From Lanius collurio (taxonomy: Eukaryota > Chordata > Aves > Passeriformes > Laniidae), in contig JACBWW010000003.1 of NCBI GenBank assembly GCA_020086605.1, forward strand, positions 3,465,079-3,529,078: 64,000 nt of DNA, given 5' to 3'. The notes under the pieces are model-generated. The model was given only the letters and a program-made list of their open reading frames with translations. It made no database searches and was not told the origin of the DNA. Position 1 is the stretch's first letter; each line of letters begins with the position of its first letter. Shown in pieces: positions 27,001 to 40,469 of this stretch. The translations under genes were made by a program, and so were the position numbers.

Positions 27001-27631
27001 TCTTTCACATTTTTGTATTACTGGGTTAATGTGCTCAATACTTGTATTTTCACCCCTTCTTCAATCCACCATAAGACATTTTTCTAGAAGAAATTACACG
27101 TGTAAAAGGTATGCCAGAAGGGCTGGATTACACCATGGTAAAGTTCTAAGGAGATATTGCTCAGTATTACCATATTCATCACTGGGAACTGCTTTATGAG
27201 ACTTCACAAAAGCAATCAAGTAAATGAAGGAATGAACTTCTTTTCAAATAGTAGATCTTTCCATAGACAAAATAAATTATTCAATTGAAACCTGTTTCTG
27301 AATTCTTGCATTTATTCCCATTTTAACTGGAAATGGCTATGCCTTGGTGAGGATTATTTCCTTGGTCTCAATAAAGTACTGAAATACAGTTTCAGCTGTA
27401 CAAAGGTGGATATTGAATTCTCACGATCCAGTGGATTTAGTACATATTTAGCAATTTACAAGACGCTTTTTAACAAATACCCAGTTCATGTTTATTTATG
27501 ATGAGCAGAACACCCACAGTTTACATACAGTTTGTTTAAAACTAACTTAGTCTAATAAATCGAATTTATAAAGCAATTGCTGGTTTTTTCTAATTAAATA
27601 GATTATATTCCAACCACAAGGATGACAAATG
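24066..27631. other. AT-rich non-coding stretch, nothing recognised
   Basis: No gene or transposon recognised. Contains a T-rich tract at about 26898-26933. Confidence 0.55.
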
Positions 27632-27677
27632 GACTGATATAGTCAGTTAATTCTGACTGATATAGTCACTTAATAAC
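27632..27677. repeat. 23-bp direct tandem duplication
   Basis: GACTGATATAGTCAGTTAAT at 27632 recurs as GACTGATATAGTCACTTAAT at 27655, giving two adjacent 23-bp units with few differences. It looks like a recent small tandem duplication (replication slippage type). Confidence 0.8.
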
Positions 27678-30600
27678 TTTGTTATTTTCCTTTTTTCTCT
27701 GCAAAATTTGTTACAGGACAGTTTGCCTGAATAATGAGAGACATATTAAACTATGCTCTTACCACTGTATCAGATGAGCAAAACACACAAAAGGCTGTGT
27801 GCTTCTTCAGTAAAGGCTTCAAGAGATGCCTGGATGAAACAGATTTCCTCGACCTGATTCCACTGAAAACCCAATCATTGGATGGGGAACCCTTCTATCC
27901 TAGAAAAAAGTCCTGGAAGAAGTCATCCCCTTGGTAGAGAGCAACTGAATTCTACTGCTAATTCATTCTTACACCTCATTGATGAGATTCACTTGATTAG
28001 GTGCAAAAAAAAAGTAAATAAAAAGCCTCCAATATTTGTTTTTTTGAGCTAGCTCTACTACTACTAACTAAACTCTATTGTAAACACTGTCATTTGTTGA
28101 TGTATATTAATCATCTTCTACAGATATGAAAAACCTCTGCCGTGGAGAAGCAGGAACAAGGAAGAATGGATGATGGTTCTCCATGGGAAATTATAGCTAA
28201 GACCTCTGAAATGTCTTGGGAAAGTTCACTTTAAAATCCATTCAAACAAAACTGGAGGATGCTTCAGAACTTTCCCTACTATTAAGTTTGAAATCAACCA
28301 TCTCCTAATGAGTATTCTCACAAATTAAAAAAGAAATATTTTCAAATATGAGATAAAAATGTTTATGGAAATATTTTAAAAGAGCAGGAGAATTTTAGAA
28401 CTTTTTACACAAATTTTAATTTGGTTGTTGGTTTCTTTTATAATCATATATTCAAACTGCTGGACCTCTGCTCTGTAAACATTCCAGCTAAAACTAAGGA
28501 GGAATCACAGTCATGAAATATAAAAATTTTCAAAAGAAATTTGAAAAAAAACAATAAAGGGAAGAAAAACCCCACAACAGTTTTCTCTGCTTTTTTTTCT
28601 GAAGGGAAAGATGAAGACTAAGATAATTTTTTAGTAAATCATTGGAAAAAATCATTTCGCTTCTCCTTTCTCAGGAGAAAGAAGATAAGATTTTAAATAA
28701 AATTTTTAAATTTAAATAAGTTTCATTTAAAAACTGCCAGTACTGACCAAATAATGATGAAAGCACAAATGAGAGAAAATGTATTTCTTTTAAATGGTGA
28801 AAAAATATATCTTAACAGTATGGCTAGAAAAGAAATTTCCTTTGCACACCATGGTTCACCCCCAAGTACATTAGCATATGGAGCTGGGGGCTGGGAAGGG
28901 TTATAAGTTTGATTCTTTTTATTTTGTCATATATGCTGAATCTTCAGAAAAGCTGAAGGTAAGCATCCAGGGCACAGACCCCCTGTAATTCTTTCTGGCT
29001 CCACATCCCAAAGCTGAGGGGAGCTTGTGCTCTCCATAGTCTCAACAAACACACAGCTGGGTGCTGCTTCTGGAGCAACTGGTAGAACTGGTAATAGGGA
29101 AGAAACACAGCAAGTAGGAAATCTGCAGCAAGGGTGCAAAGTAAGAGACATGATGTGAAGAGCACAAAGAGCCAAGTATCAGAGGTGACTGGAAGAAGAA
29201 AGTTTTTCAACACAACCAAGGGAATATGTGGAGTCTTTCCAATCAAAGTCAGAGATTGTTGCTGGGTAGGATCTGCAACACAGGGACATGGTGGGCAGGG
29301 ACTACGTTTCTACCTGATAGACTGCATTTGCACCTTCAAAAAGTTACCTTCTAGGTAATTCTCTTCTGTACTTGTAAAACTCCATATGAGACACTGGATT
29401 CCTTCTGATGTGCTTATTTCAAGGGAAAGGAGACAAAGAACAAAGCACTGCGGTATTGAAGCATTTCTCAACAGCCGCCATGTCACACCTGGAAAGTACA
29501 AAACTCAGAACATTGTAGAGATAACTGTTATGATTACAGATTTTATTTGCTTTTGTTTTACTGAAGATCATGCCTTGATATTTATATATTCCTAGATGTC
29601 CATAGGCAGCTTCTGTTAAAAGTATATGATGATTCATACCAACATTGACTCAGTGTTTACTAGAAATAATTATATGTATACTATATGTGGTTATTTAGCT
29701 ATATATAAAATTATGCGTCTAAATTTATATATAGCCTTATATATTGAAAGTAATATTCAGCAATAAAACATTGATTCACTAGTGCCCATATTTACTCTAT
29801 GTTCAGTGCATGGTGCCTTTTGATATTGAGAATTTTTCTATTTGATACATGAGGATTAAAAACCATATTGGAACAGAATCCTCTCTGTTAAGTTTAAGAG
29901 GCTTCTCAGGCTGTGGTTTGAAAACCACTGAAATTAATGCCATGAAGCAAGTCGGGCCAATTTAAAATAAAATAAAGAGCCTTGTCTATTTCATTTGCAT
30001 TAGATATCTCTGTTGGTTTCAGTTATAAAGAGTGCCCTGGAACTATAATATGTTTATGTTATAAAGAGTCCCCGGAAGAATTATGTTCTAACAAGAACCA
30101 GTGTTCCCCATTCAATTTTATCAGGATTTTAACTCTGGAACTATCCTTGTGGTTAAAGAAGAAAGTCAGAACATCACATACTTCAAGCAGAACACTCAAT
30201 ATAAAATTCAGTCTTTTGGCAGCAAGGTTTGTTCTGGTTAGTAAATTATATAAGTAGCTCACCTTGCTGCTTACTTCTAACACAGAAGAGATTCTCTAGT
30301 TAAGCAGAGCGATTACAGCTTCTATATTGCAAATACTGTTGTGCAAATATTTTAATCATCTGTGCAAGTCTAACAGTAACTTATGCATGATCTCATAGGA
30401 AAATGTTTGAAATTTTTTTTCCCCCTTATTGTTTCCTAATGTTTTGAATTCAAGAACTGTCAAATGAATTTTCATTTTTTTTGAAAAGGAGAATTCGGAG
30501 ATCTTTATAATCATCCAGGCCCTTTTGACCTATGAATCCACTCTGAAGAAAGTAGCATTTGGATATGTAATGGATATTTTTTCACTCATTACTTATGTAT

Positions 30601-31129
30601 CTCCCTATTGTTTTATGCTGGTTACCCACCACAGACTGAAGCAGATAGTAAATTTGAAGCAAACAATCTAGCAATAGGTCCATTCACCATTCCAAAGAAA
30701 AAGAGTACTCATGTACTTATTAGAATATTCAGCCCTCACATCTACTTCTGGGCAAGAAAAAAAATCCAAAGATGAAGTAACTTGTTCTGAAGTGTCAATG
30801 CAAAGTTGCAGAAATAAATGTTTCATCCACAAACCACTAAAATTAATAATGGTCTCAGGTGTTATTTAGGGTTTTCTGTGAGGACATCACTAAGTCATTC
30901 AGGCTGAGGGACCTTAAGGAAATGTTTCCCCTATTATTTTTTAATCTTAGAGAACTGTCCATTGCCTTTGGTAATAGATTGTTATTTCTACTGCTCCACA
31001 AATCTTGGGATGTAGGAGCAGCTTTTTGGATCTGATTGCTTGTTTCTTTGCTTTTTCTTTGAAGGAATGGAAGTTAGACAGGCGGATTTGTTTCTTTTTC
31101 TGATGTACAAACAACCAGGAGTTTGGCTA
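27678..31129. other. AT-rich non-coding stretch, nothing recognised
   Basis: No gene supported. Two overlapping minus-strand frames at 28927-29246 (82 and 100 codons) are Leu/Cys-rich without a recognisable motif. A hairpin at 29698-29735 is listed separately. Confidence 0.55.
29698..29735. repeat. AT-rich inverted repeat, 12-bp perfect stem
   Basis: GCTATATATAAA (29698-29709) and TTTATATATAGC (29724-29735) are perfect reverse complements around a 14-base loop. It could be chance in AT-rich DNA or the core of a decayed MITE; flanks do not extend the symmetry. Confidence 0.6.
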
Positions 31130-32471
31130 CTTAGTCCATGCCTTGGCAAATTTGAGAAACCCAGTGTCCTGGGGGCTGATGGAGTCCATCTGTCAGAGAA
31201 GGGGAAGAGCATCTTCCCTCATAGGCTTGTCAAGCTGGTGAAGAGGACTTTCAACTCAAGTTTCCTCAGAAGGGGAACCTCAATCCACCCCATTCAGATT
31301 GGTTTGATGTTGTGTCCAGCAACAAGTGTCCAGAGACAGGAGAAGGATAACTAGTCATCAGGAAAGCACCTGAAGAGCAACACAAAGGGATTCTTGCCCC
31401 TCCAGCAGTCAGGTTCCCGCCCCAGTAAGTCAGAATCACAAGCAGCCCAACTTAAATGCCTCTGTGCAAACACTCACAGCATGGGGAATAATCAAGTGGA
31501 GTTAGAGGCATGAACATGCCTGTGTAGCTGTGATCTTACTGGCATCACAGAGAAGCAATGGGATGGCTCCTATGACTGGCGTTTTGGAACGAACAGATGC
31601 AGGTTCTTTAGGAAGGACAGACAGGGGAGACGAGGTGGGAGTGTCACCCTCTATTTCGATGACCAGCTGAAGTGCATAGGAATGGATGAGGAGCCAACTG
31701 AGAGCTTATGGGTCACGATTAAAGGGAGGGCAGAGACAAGTGACATTATAATGGGGATCTGATGCAGGTCATCCAAACAGGAAGACTAAGAGGATGAGGC
31801 AATCCACAGATGGACTAGGGAGGCACCCCTGTTTTCTGTTGGTGGGAAAACACAGCAGGACATTAGCAATCCAGGACATTCCTATGGACCTTCTGGGTTC
31901 CTAAGATATAAGTTCTACAAGCTACATATATTAATGGCATAGTAAATACACTGGTGGTGTGGCCTCACTTTGAGTGCTGTGTGCAGTTTTTAGCACTGTA
32001 GTATAAAAAAGATATTAAGCTATTAAAGAGTGTCCAAAGATGGGCCATGAGGAGGGAATAGAGCCTTGAGCGGAAGCTGAATGAGGAACAGCTGAGGTCA
32101 CTTGGTCTGTTCAGCCTGGAGGAGACTGAGGGGAGACCTCATCACAGTCTACAATTTTCTCATGAGGGGAAGAGGAGAGGCAGGTACGGATCTCTGTCGT
32201 CACCAGTGCCAGGACCTGAGGGAATGGCCTGAAGTTGTGTCAGGGAAGGTTCAGATTTGATATTAGGAAAAAAGTGCTTCACCCAGAGGATCACTGGGCA
32301 CTGGAACAGGCTCCCCAGGGGAGTCGTCACAGAACCAAGCCTGACAGATTTCAAGAAGCATTTGGATTACACTCCCAGGCACATGGTATGACTCTTGGGA
32401 GTGCAGGACCAGGAGTTGGACTTGAGGCTCCTTGTGGGTACCTTCCAACTCAACATATTCTATGATTCTGC
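31130..32471 (+). mobile_element. CR1 LINE with ORF1 end, endonuclease start and 3' UTR; middle deleted
   Basis: Four CR1 parts occur in the correct order. (1) ORF1 C-terminus at about 31140-31335 reads LGADGVHLSEKGKSIFPHRL; the DGVHLS block matches the C-terminal Asp-x-x-His block of the SGNH-type esterase known in CR1 ORF1 proteins. (2) ORF2 apurinic endonuclease start from about 31430: LKCLC then SMGNNQVELEA, an ITE block around 31538, and at about 31650 GSVTLYFDDQ then MDEEPTESLWVTIKGRA. (3) After a jump near 31900 that removes most of the RT, the RT tail at 31960-32160 (VWPHFECC, EEQLRSLGLFSLEETEG). (4) The 3' UTR to GTACCTTCCAACTCAACATATTCTATGATTCTG at 32471. Stops and frameshifts interrupt all parts. 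The left edge is approximate; the element may start up to 100 bases earlier. Longer 5' coverage than is usual for CR1 copies. Confidence 0.9.
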
Positions 32472-35400
32472 AAAATGCTGCTCACAACTAAAAGAAAACT
32501 AAATTTAAAAAAAAAATTTATTAAAGAACTACAGTGTCTACAGGAAACCACCTGAATTCAAAAGACACAGAAACAGAGAGACAGTGTAACTTCAAGGAAG
32601 TGACTCTAGACTTTATTTTCAAATACAGATGATAAAATTCAGTTTCATTAATGCATACTTAGAGATTAATACCTCCACATTTTTTAATATACATTTAAAG
32701 AGCTCAGTAATATAATTAGTCTCAATAGTCCTAATTAGCTGCTTCTCTCACTACCATCCAGAATGAAAATAAATACAAATACTTAACTTAAGCACCTCTT
32801 AAAATACTAATATTTCTTTTTTTACTTCTGAAGAAAAGCATTTTCAGCTTCATCTTTTTGGGTACATCTTTATCTTAAGCAATATATAATTATCCACAAC
32901 ATTGAAGTGTTTGAGCATATATGCAAATATTTTTCTATGGTGGAAATAGCTTAGGGGAGAAACAATGAATTAAATATTTGTTGTGTGTAAATCAATGTTA
33001 GCAAACTCCTTTGGGATCTTAGGGATTTGGATTCCTTTGAAGAGTGGTATGGAGCCTCATTTCCACAAGCTAGTTGACCGTTCTTCTGTGATTCGAGAAA
33101 GAGTAGATCTGAACTCTGAAGAAATCTGAACTGTGCATTGTCCACTATGACAAAGAGGAGCCAGAAGTACTTGGATGGGATGTTGGTTAGGGTTTAGACT
33201 GATGCATGTAATTTCTGTGACTCAGCCTATCTCACTCGTGCCCTTGGCAGAGGATGTCCAAGTGGCAAAAAACGCATATGGACTTGGCAGTCATCCTCAG
33301 GCTCAAACTGTCAGACATTTAGATTAATCCTGCCTTCACTATGTTGGATTATAACCAGCAGACAAGAAATCTGTAATGAAGACAGCTACAATCTGCACCA
33401 GTAACTGACCAGTATGTACTCTGCTCTTCAGCAGATCCTGAGAGCTGGGCTAATGACAGTGTATGATTGATAATTACATCTGTTCTTTCTCTTCTGTCTG
33501 CCTGTTCAGCAGAAAGTGTCTTGGCTCTCTGCAAAGACAGGGAGAGCTTACTTTTTACATGCAGCCACACATGTTTTCAAAGGTATCATTTCTCCTACTG
33601 GAAGGGTATAACATTCTGATGAAGTCATTGACATACAACTTGAAATATGACACCATATGGAATCTGTTCTTTAGATTTCACACACTTGTCACAAGAATGA
33701 CTTGTGACTTTCTGTTAACTTCTGTTTTCAGACGTGTCAGTCTTAAAATAAAGTACTAACACAGTGGTTTCACTACTTGCAACTGATTTAAAATGTCTCT
33801 ATATTGCATCATTTGAATTATATATCAGAAACAAAACACTGTGCTGTTTGGTCAAGTATGTTCAGATCCTTCTGTTCTACAGTGTAAGACTGCAAGCTGA
33901 TAGGCATTTATCACTTCAAAAGAATCTCTTGTAAATCAGACTGAGCACAGAGACCAGCCACCTAATTTATCATCAAGTACAATCAAAGATTACAGTTCAT
34001 CAAATACCAGGAGCAAAGCTGTTTTCTATAGGTTTTTTTCATAGCTCTCTTAAATTAAAAGACTTCCTTCACTTTGATAATATGTAAATAATAAATAAAA
34101 GTGTCTGCTTATACTTTTCTTACTAGCTTCTGTAACAACCCCATGGTGATGAAAACAACTATCATCTGCTGACTTGTATAACTGGCATGGTTTTAAGAAC
34201 TCTGAAATCCTCCTTCAAGGCATAACTAAATGTCAACAAAAAGACATATTTCCCACCTACACAAGTAGGCTCGTAAATTGTGATTGGAGAAATACTTGGA
34301 GTATGTTTGTTCTCATTGACAAGAAATTCACAGCTTTCCTATGAATAGATCAAAAAAAGAAAGAAAAAAAAGTTTGAAAGATTTAGGTGCATAAAGCAGG
34401 ACTTAGACAAGAGGCTGTTATGTCTTCATCTGTGGATGAATCTGCCGCCACCTGAAAACTTCTTCTTGGATGTCATTAAGACCCCTTTGATTGTAGTGGA
34501 TGACCTCAAAGGCTGTAAGTTACATAGTTACCTAGTTATTCAATCTGTGTGCAAAAGTATGATCCCACTAATATGAGGTTGGGCACTGTTGAGGGCTCTT
34601 GAGTAATCTCATCTGCCCTTGATGTGCCTGACCCTGTTGGTTATTTGGAGCATCTGTTCTTGAACCATCATATGCCCAGCAACACACCACAGCCATTGCT
34701 ACTGTCTCTGCAAGCAGATAGACATGAACCACTTACTATGAAAAACAAGGTACTACTGCTTTGTTTTCCATAGTAATGGTCACCCACAGCATGTAAAGCA
34801 GACTTTGCCACTCCACTTCAGAGGGCTCCAAACCTGTGTCTTTCAGATGCCAAAGAAGCATTCTGCTTCTTACGTGCTTAAGCATACAGGCAGTCAGGCT
34901 TGAAGGGAAAAATAGTACGTGCTTTTTCCCTGGCCTCATGGATGATACAGGATTGATGAGGAAAAAACCCTAGGCACAAGAAAGTACAATAAGGATTATA
35001 AACCAGCAACTAAGAAAATAGGCAAGAGACAGGTTTAATGTTTTACTTATGACTTTGTATTTTAACCTACTAAACCCACCTTCTTTTGGAAGAGACTTCT
35101 GAGCTCAAAAACCCAAAGGAAAAAGGCTCTTTCCTCCATGCTGTTGTGGGAATTTCAAACAGGCGGCCTGTACACTCAAAGCAACCTTTTCTTGTTGACA
35201 AGCCCAGAAATTCCAAATAGTCCCTTTGACAAGATTGTTTCTGTTCTTGAACCACCCTACAAGCCAAACCACCCCCCCCTTCCAAAATATACCCACCAAG
35301 AAAAAAAAAAAATCAAAACACGAAAACCAGAAAAAACACTTAAGAGCTAAAAAATCCTTTTCATTTACCCACCAAAATGCTGCTAATAGCCTAAATTGTA

Positions 35401-37629
35401 GGCATCTCATCTTTATCACTTAATAGTTTTATGAAAGAGACGATAAATTACTTGTTCAAGATCACACAGGAAGCCTGTGCCAGAAACTGAAACTCTCTCT
35501 TCTCAAACTTGGCCTAGCAGTTTACCTGACCCTGAATTTACTTACTAAAAGCAACAGCAGACAGTTTGCTTACATCACTACATCTGTGCAAAACTGTGGT
35601 GTATCACATTAGATTGATATGCAGGAGGAAGACTGCAAACATCCTTGTCCCGTATGTTTTATGGACACTAATTTATGTATCCATGAAGGAAGACTGCTTG
35701 AAGGGAAAAGAATATCCGCTACATTCCCCATGAACCCTGCTGAGAATCACAGTTATCGTGGAGTTTGGGAAGAGGATCCTTGATTACAGGAACTGGAATG
35801 AAATCATAAAGCTGGTTTCATAAGACAATTGATGTACTCTTCCTGCTCTCCACACATGCCAGATTGCTCTATCCTGAGCTTCCAATTTACTGCTGTTAGC
35901 CAGCAAAGGTCATTTTTTTCTGAAGCCTGAGTATTTGAATAATGATGTAAGAATAAATGGCTGGCAAGAATGACACAATTATAACATTCTGGTAGCCAGA
36001 ATAAACACAGATGAATAAAAGAGCCTCCACCTGAAATACTCCATATCGCTCTGTGAGAAAATTCTGGTTTTCATTTTAGCTAATTCCAAAAACCTATGGC
36101 TTCCTCAGATGATTCAATCAAAGAGTACTAAAGAAGGTAAGGAGGATTATGAGATAAATGGCTGTGAATCATGTCTAAAATTTTATCCTTTTCAACACAT
36201 GGCACAGGCATATTTGAGGAAAACCTAAACTACATGAATGGGATTTTGCCTGTACTACTCTAGAAGCACAACAAGTGGAATTGTGTCTATCTTCTCACTT
36301 CATAGGAAGCTAGGCTCATGTTATGTGTTTGCATGCAAAATTTCCTGAGAGAACCTTTCATGGAAAAAGTTCAAAGCTTTTCCACAGTGGGTGGGTGCAA
36401 TGCACTTTTTTTTTCACTACTACTTTTTCACTTCTTATTTGCTTTTATGTCACAATTCAGTAGTGACTGAAGCAGGAAAAGGCTCCCCTGATCAGGATTT
36501 GAACAGTGAATTACATCTGCTGCTCCATCAAATACATATAACTCATCTCTCTCCTTACAGGGGTGTTCTGAATGCTTGATCTGCCGTGTGTCTTTCCTTC
36601 CTCTCATTCCCCAAACACTGTGTCTTACACATTCCCCCATGCATTCACCAAGACAAAAGAATTACTGGGCAAATGCCATGATGCCAATGAATTTTCAGTG
36701 GCCTGACTTTTAGGATATTGCCTGGCCATGGAGATTTTAGTCCAACCTAGAAGGAAACTTTGGAGACTTTTCTCTAAATGTTAACTATCATTTAGCCTAA
36801 TTAGAAACTCCTGACTCATGTACTACAAGTCCAGGCCTCCCTTGAAAGTCCTAATGCTCAGTTACTGCAAAACTCCTTCTAGAGGTGCCTTGATGAATCT
36901 AGTTCTTTATAAATATACTATTGTGCATTAGTAACATATTCACAAATATTTTTTGTTACCAAGTAAGTGATGGAAATTTTGACAAGCAAATGACAATTGT
37001 TTTACATTTTAGAGTTACACTTCTTTGTCCTTTGGAGTATGAAACACCTGCTTTTCTTTCAATATCCAGATAGGCATATCTCTTACTAAAGAATTAGGTG
37101 TTGCACAGCATATCGGAGCAGCAAAGAAAAAAGGAAAATCTTAAGTAATAACTCCAGTTGTATTCCTTCCTACTTGCCTAACTCGAGCCTCTTCTACCAA
37201 AAAAATCAGTTTCATCCACCTTTAGACTGTGTTTGGTGCAGAAAAGTTGTAATAGAAGTATATGATTTCAGAAGCCTTGTCTTTAGTCTTTATGTGGGAG
37301 TTGCTTTGTGTGTTATTACTCACACATGCTCAAGAACAGCATTTAATTTTAACATGTAATAAGAAAATAAACCTCTTGTTTACTTTTGTTCACCACTAAT
37401 TAGATATAATATTTCCTCAACATTTGGCAAATCATAATTGCATAAAATTAAGGAAATTGAGAGAATGTTCATAAGGAGGCAAACACACAATTCAGTGAGA
37501 GTCCTTCCTCTGTCAGGTAAGTAAATTCCATCCATCTACACACCCAAACCAACTTCTCTAAAAATCAATGGAAAGGCTCCCTTTGGCCTCAGTGGCTTTT
37601 GGATCAGATCCAGCCTATTCCCATTAAAG
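32472..37629. other. AT-rich non-coding stretch, nothing recognised
   Basis: About 5.2 kb with no recognised gene or transposon. A C8 run at 35271-35279 followed by an A12 run from about 35301 gives opposed Lys-rich and Phe-rich chance frames at 35070-35423. Confidence 0.55.
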
Positions 37630-37850
37630 TCAGCTCCGGACTTGAGCTAGATCATGATGTAACTGAATTAATTAGCATTAAATTATGAGAAACTACTCTC
37701 CGTTACTACAAATTACTTGTAAAATAGCCAAGCTTTAGTAGCATTAATGATTTCAGCTGTGTTAGATGAAAGTTTCTTTCCATGAATATTACTAATTGCA
37801 ACTTTAGGGCCAAGTTTGGGCTTTCAGATTCCCATTCCCATTTTACATTA
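37630..37850. promoter_or_regulatory. Candidate conserved enhancer block
   Basis: Several homeodomain words in a non-repetitive context: TTAATTA at 37668-37674, GCATTAAAT at 37675-37683, GCATTAATGA at 37741-37750 and ACTAATTGCA at 37791-37800. No transposon homology. Candidate conserved non-coding element by word content only. Confidence 0.25.
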
Positions 37851-38379
37851 AGAAGAATACAAAAGCATGTGTGCCACCTCATTGTGTTAGCTACCAGCAG
37901 CTTGAGATGGGCAGAATCAAACCCACCAGTGTGACTCTTCTCCTGGACTACATGGTTTATTGTGTTGGGCCATCAGGAAGTTCCTATTCCTTAGGAATTT
38001 TGCACAGCCTGAAAGTCCTCTGCTGTGAACTTTTAAGTCTGTTTGGATTTGGTGCCCTGATTTTATATATATAAGGGAGTTTCAAGCTGGGAATTTGATG
38101 TTAGGTCTCTACTGCTGGCTCAAGATCAGCTGTCTACATTTGGAAATGTATTTGATTTTGGAACACAATTTTCTGGAATGGAATGTCAAGAAAAAACATA
38201 ATCAAGAGGGCATCATAGATAACGAGCTACAAAAACCTGTTTGTCACCCTCCTCCCACAATGCCGAAGAGCCTTCTACAGCTGCTAATTAGAAAATTAGA
38301 ACACCACAAATAGATTATATTTTACTGGCAGCATAGCATCTTCCCCCCAGTGTTTTGAAGTACTTTTTGAATTGTTTGC

Positions 38380-38650
38380 TGTCAGCAAAACAAGTGCGCT
38401 ACCTGCGATCCTATAGACAACAAAGCCCAGCAGCAGGATTTCAGTCAGGTGATGTCACCCAGGTAAAATTGTACTGACAAGCTTTTAATTAAAGTTTTCC
38501 CACACATCTTTCTGCTGGTCCCCAGGAGCTATTATTCATTATGTGCCGACTGTCAGCCAATTGTGAGTCGGGAGGGAAGTGTTTTATTTTCAAAGCCCTT
38601 GCTGACAGCTAGAGAACACTTTGTTATACAATCTGTTTACTTTTTTCACA
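38380..38650. promoter_or_regulatory. Candidate conserved enhancer block
   Basis: More GC-balanced than its flanks and rich in factor-binding words: E-box CAGGTG at 38446-38451, TTTTAATTAAA at 38483-38493, POU-like ATTATTCATTATG near 38530-38542, a TGTCAG TALE/MEIS-type word at 38551-38556 directly followed by CCAAT at 38557-38561, and a second CTGACAGCT near 38601. The clustering of TALE, homeodomain and CCAAT words without repeat homology suggests a developmental enhancer. This is inference. Confidence 0.32.
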
Positions 38651-40469
38651 CACACAATCTTGCTAAAGGGGAAATGGTCATGCAGTAGTGTTTACAGTTT
38701 ATGGTAATAATTAAATGCATCTGGCAGAGCAGTAGCTGAAAGAAGGTCGGTGTGGGTGTGGGTGAAAAGCCATAAAATTCCTCCTATAAACAGTTACCTT
38801 CACCTTGCAGAGCCCCTAGCATTTTAAGAAAAAGTTTCTTTGGGAAAGGGCAAGTCTAAACAGGTGCACATATTCTAAAGTGAGAATATATGGATCTACC
38901 CATGTTGTACTTTATGCTAAGAAGCACTGTCCAGGAATCAGAGTTACACTGTTCTCGTCAATGATTAGAGTAGTTTGGACTTGTTATAAAACAAATCCTT
39001 TATGATGTTAAATACCAAAGTACTTACCTCTGTTAAAAGAAATATACAATGAGAAACAACTTGCTGCCAGATAAAGGCAGAAGGTAGTGTGGAGTCCTAT
39101 TTCACCAAATGGACAGTATTTGATGCTTAATACCTACAGAGAAACAGTTCTTTCAAAATTTTTAATGGCTTGTGATAAAATTCTTTTTTTCTTTTATGAC
39201 TGGTGGTGATAAATATTTATTTAGAGTTATTAACAACTTTTAAATCATGGTAAAGTATCGTAAGCAATAATCACTGCATCACCTGAAGTATTTAATAGTT
39301 GTGTTTATTAAGAACAATAGGAAGTCAACAACTATGCATAAATGTTAGCAGACGAATTAAAGACGGTGCAATACACACATACACAGTTAAAAAAGAAATT
39401 GCAGGCCACTCACTGCCAGGCTGTTGGCAATTCTGTGGAAATCGCTTCCACTGCAAAGCAAAGCAAAGAGACTGGAAAATAAATTTTTTGTTCAAAATTT
39501 AAATACCATCTTCTACTGATATTATTATAAATTACTATGTAAATTATTGAATGGATACACAGTTCCATTGTTAATGAATGAAAATATTTTGTTGCTGCAA
39601 AATGTCTTTAAATAACGATATTCTTAGAAAACAATTTCCTTAGATGTAAAAATTTAAAAAAAATAGGGAAATTAACAAATGGGTTCTTTCTTGTGGTTAT
39701 CAGCATTAAACCATGGACCTCAGTTGTTGCTGGACCAGGGTGGGAGGTGGTTGTTGTAGACGATGAAGTATGACCACTTTAAGAAGCCTTTTCTGTTTGG
39801 ATACTGTAAAATTTCTGTAGCTCACCAGCATATGAACACATCAGTGTAGATTTCATTAATGGAGAGTCATAGAATTCTGATTGCAAATTTCACTCATGTT
39901 TCACTTTGTAGATTTTGCTTTCTCACCGTTCCTGTATTTTCTTTTTTCCTCTAAAAAAAAAATATTTTGTATTCTTTTTGAACTTTACTGGATAGCAAAA
40001 GGAGCAAGATCATGTTTTTTCCTGTCACAGACAGAAAATAAATTCTGAGATACTACACAGCTGCATTCAAATTAACATACTTGTGATCATACTGTTTTCA
40101 TCTTCCCAAGCTTAATAAAATCAACATATTAAGCAGTCATTAAGCAGTTTATATTAATTTTTAAGATCAATGTTATAAGGGAGTATTATTGTTTTAGGTT
40201 CAGCATTATAAGAACTAACACCAAGATTTATTAGAGATTTCAGAAATCAAAGCATAGAGATTTGGTGATTTTGCCTGAGATTTATAGGGCAGGAAAAATG
40301 AGGAAGCTTTCTCTTCAAGGTTCAAAGCTGCCCATGCACTTTAGTCAGTGACTATGGCTTCCAAAGTGCATGGAGTACAATCCCAGGCTTCTGACTGGTA
40401 AGGGGAAAAGGCCTCATCAGCCAGTATGACCATTTCACTCTCTTCTCTCCCATATGCCTTCTGCCACAG
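38651..40469. other. AT-rich non-coding stretch, nothing recognised
   Basis: No gene or transposon recognised. A small GCAAAGCAAAGC triplication occurs near 39457. Confidence 0.5.

Noticed and set aside
37510..37527. Donor-like TCAGGTAAGTAAA
   Set aside because: No acceptor with an open exon-like segment upstream.
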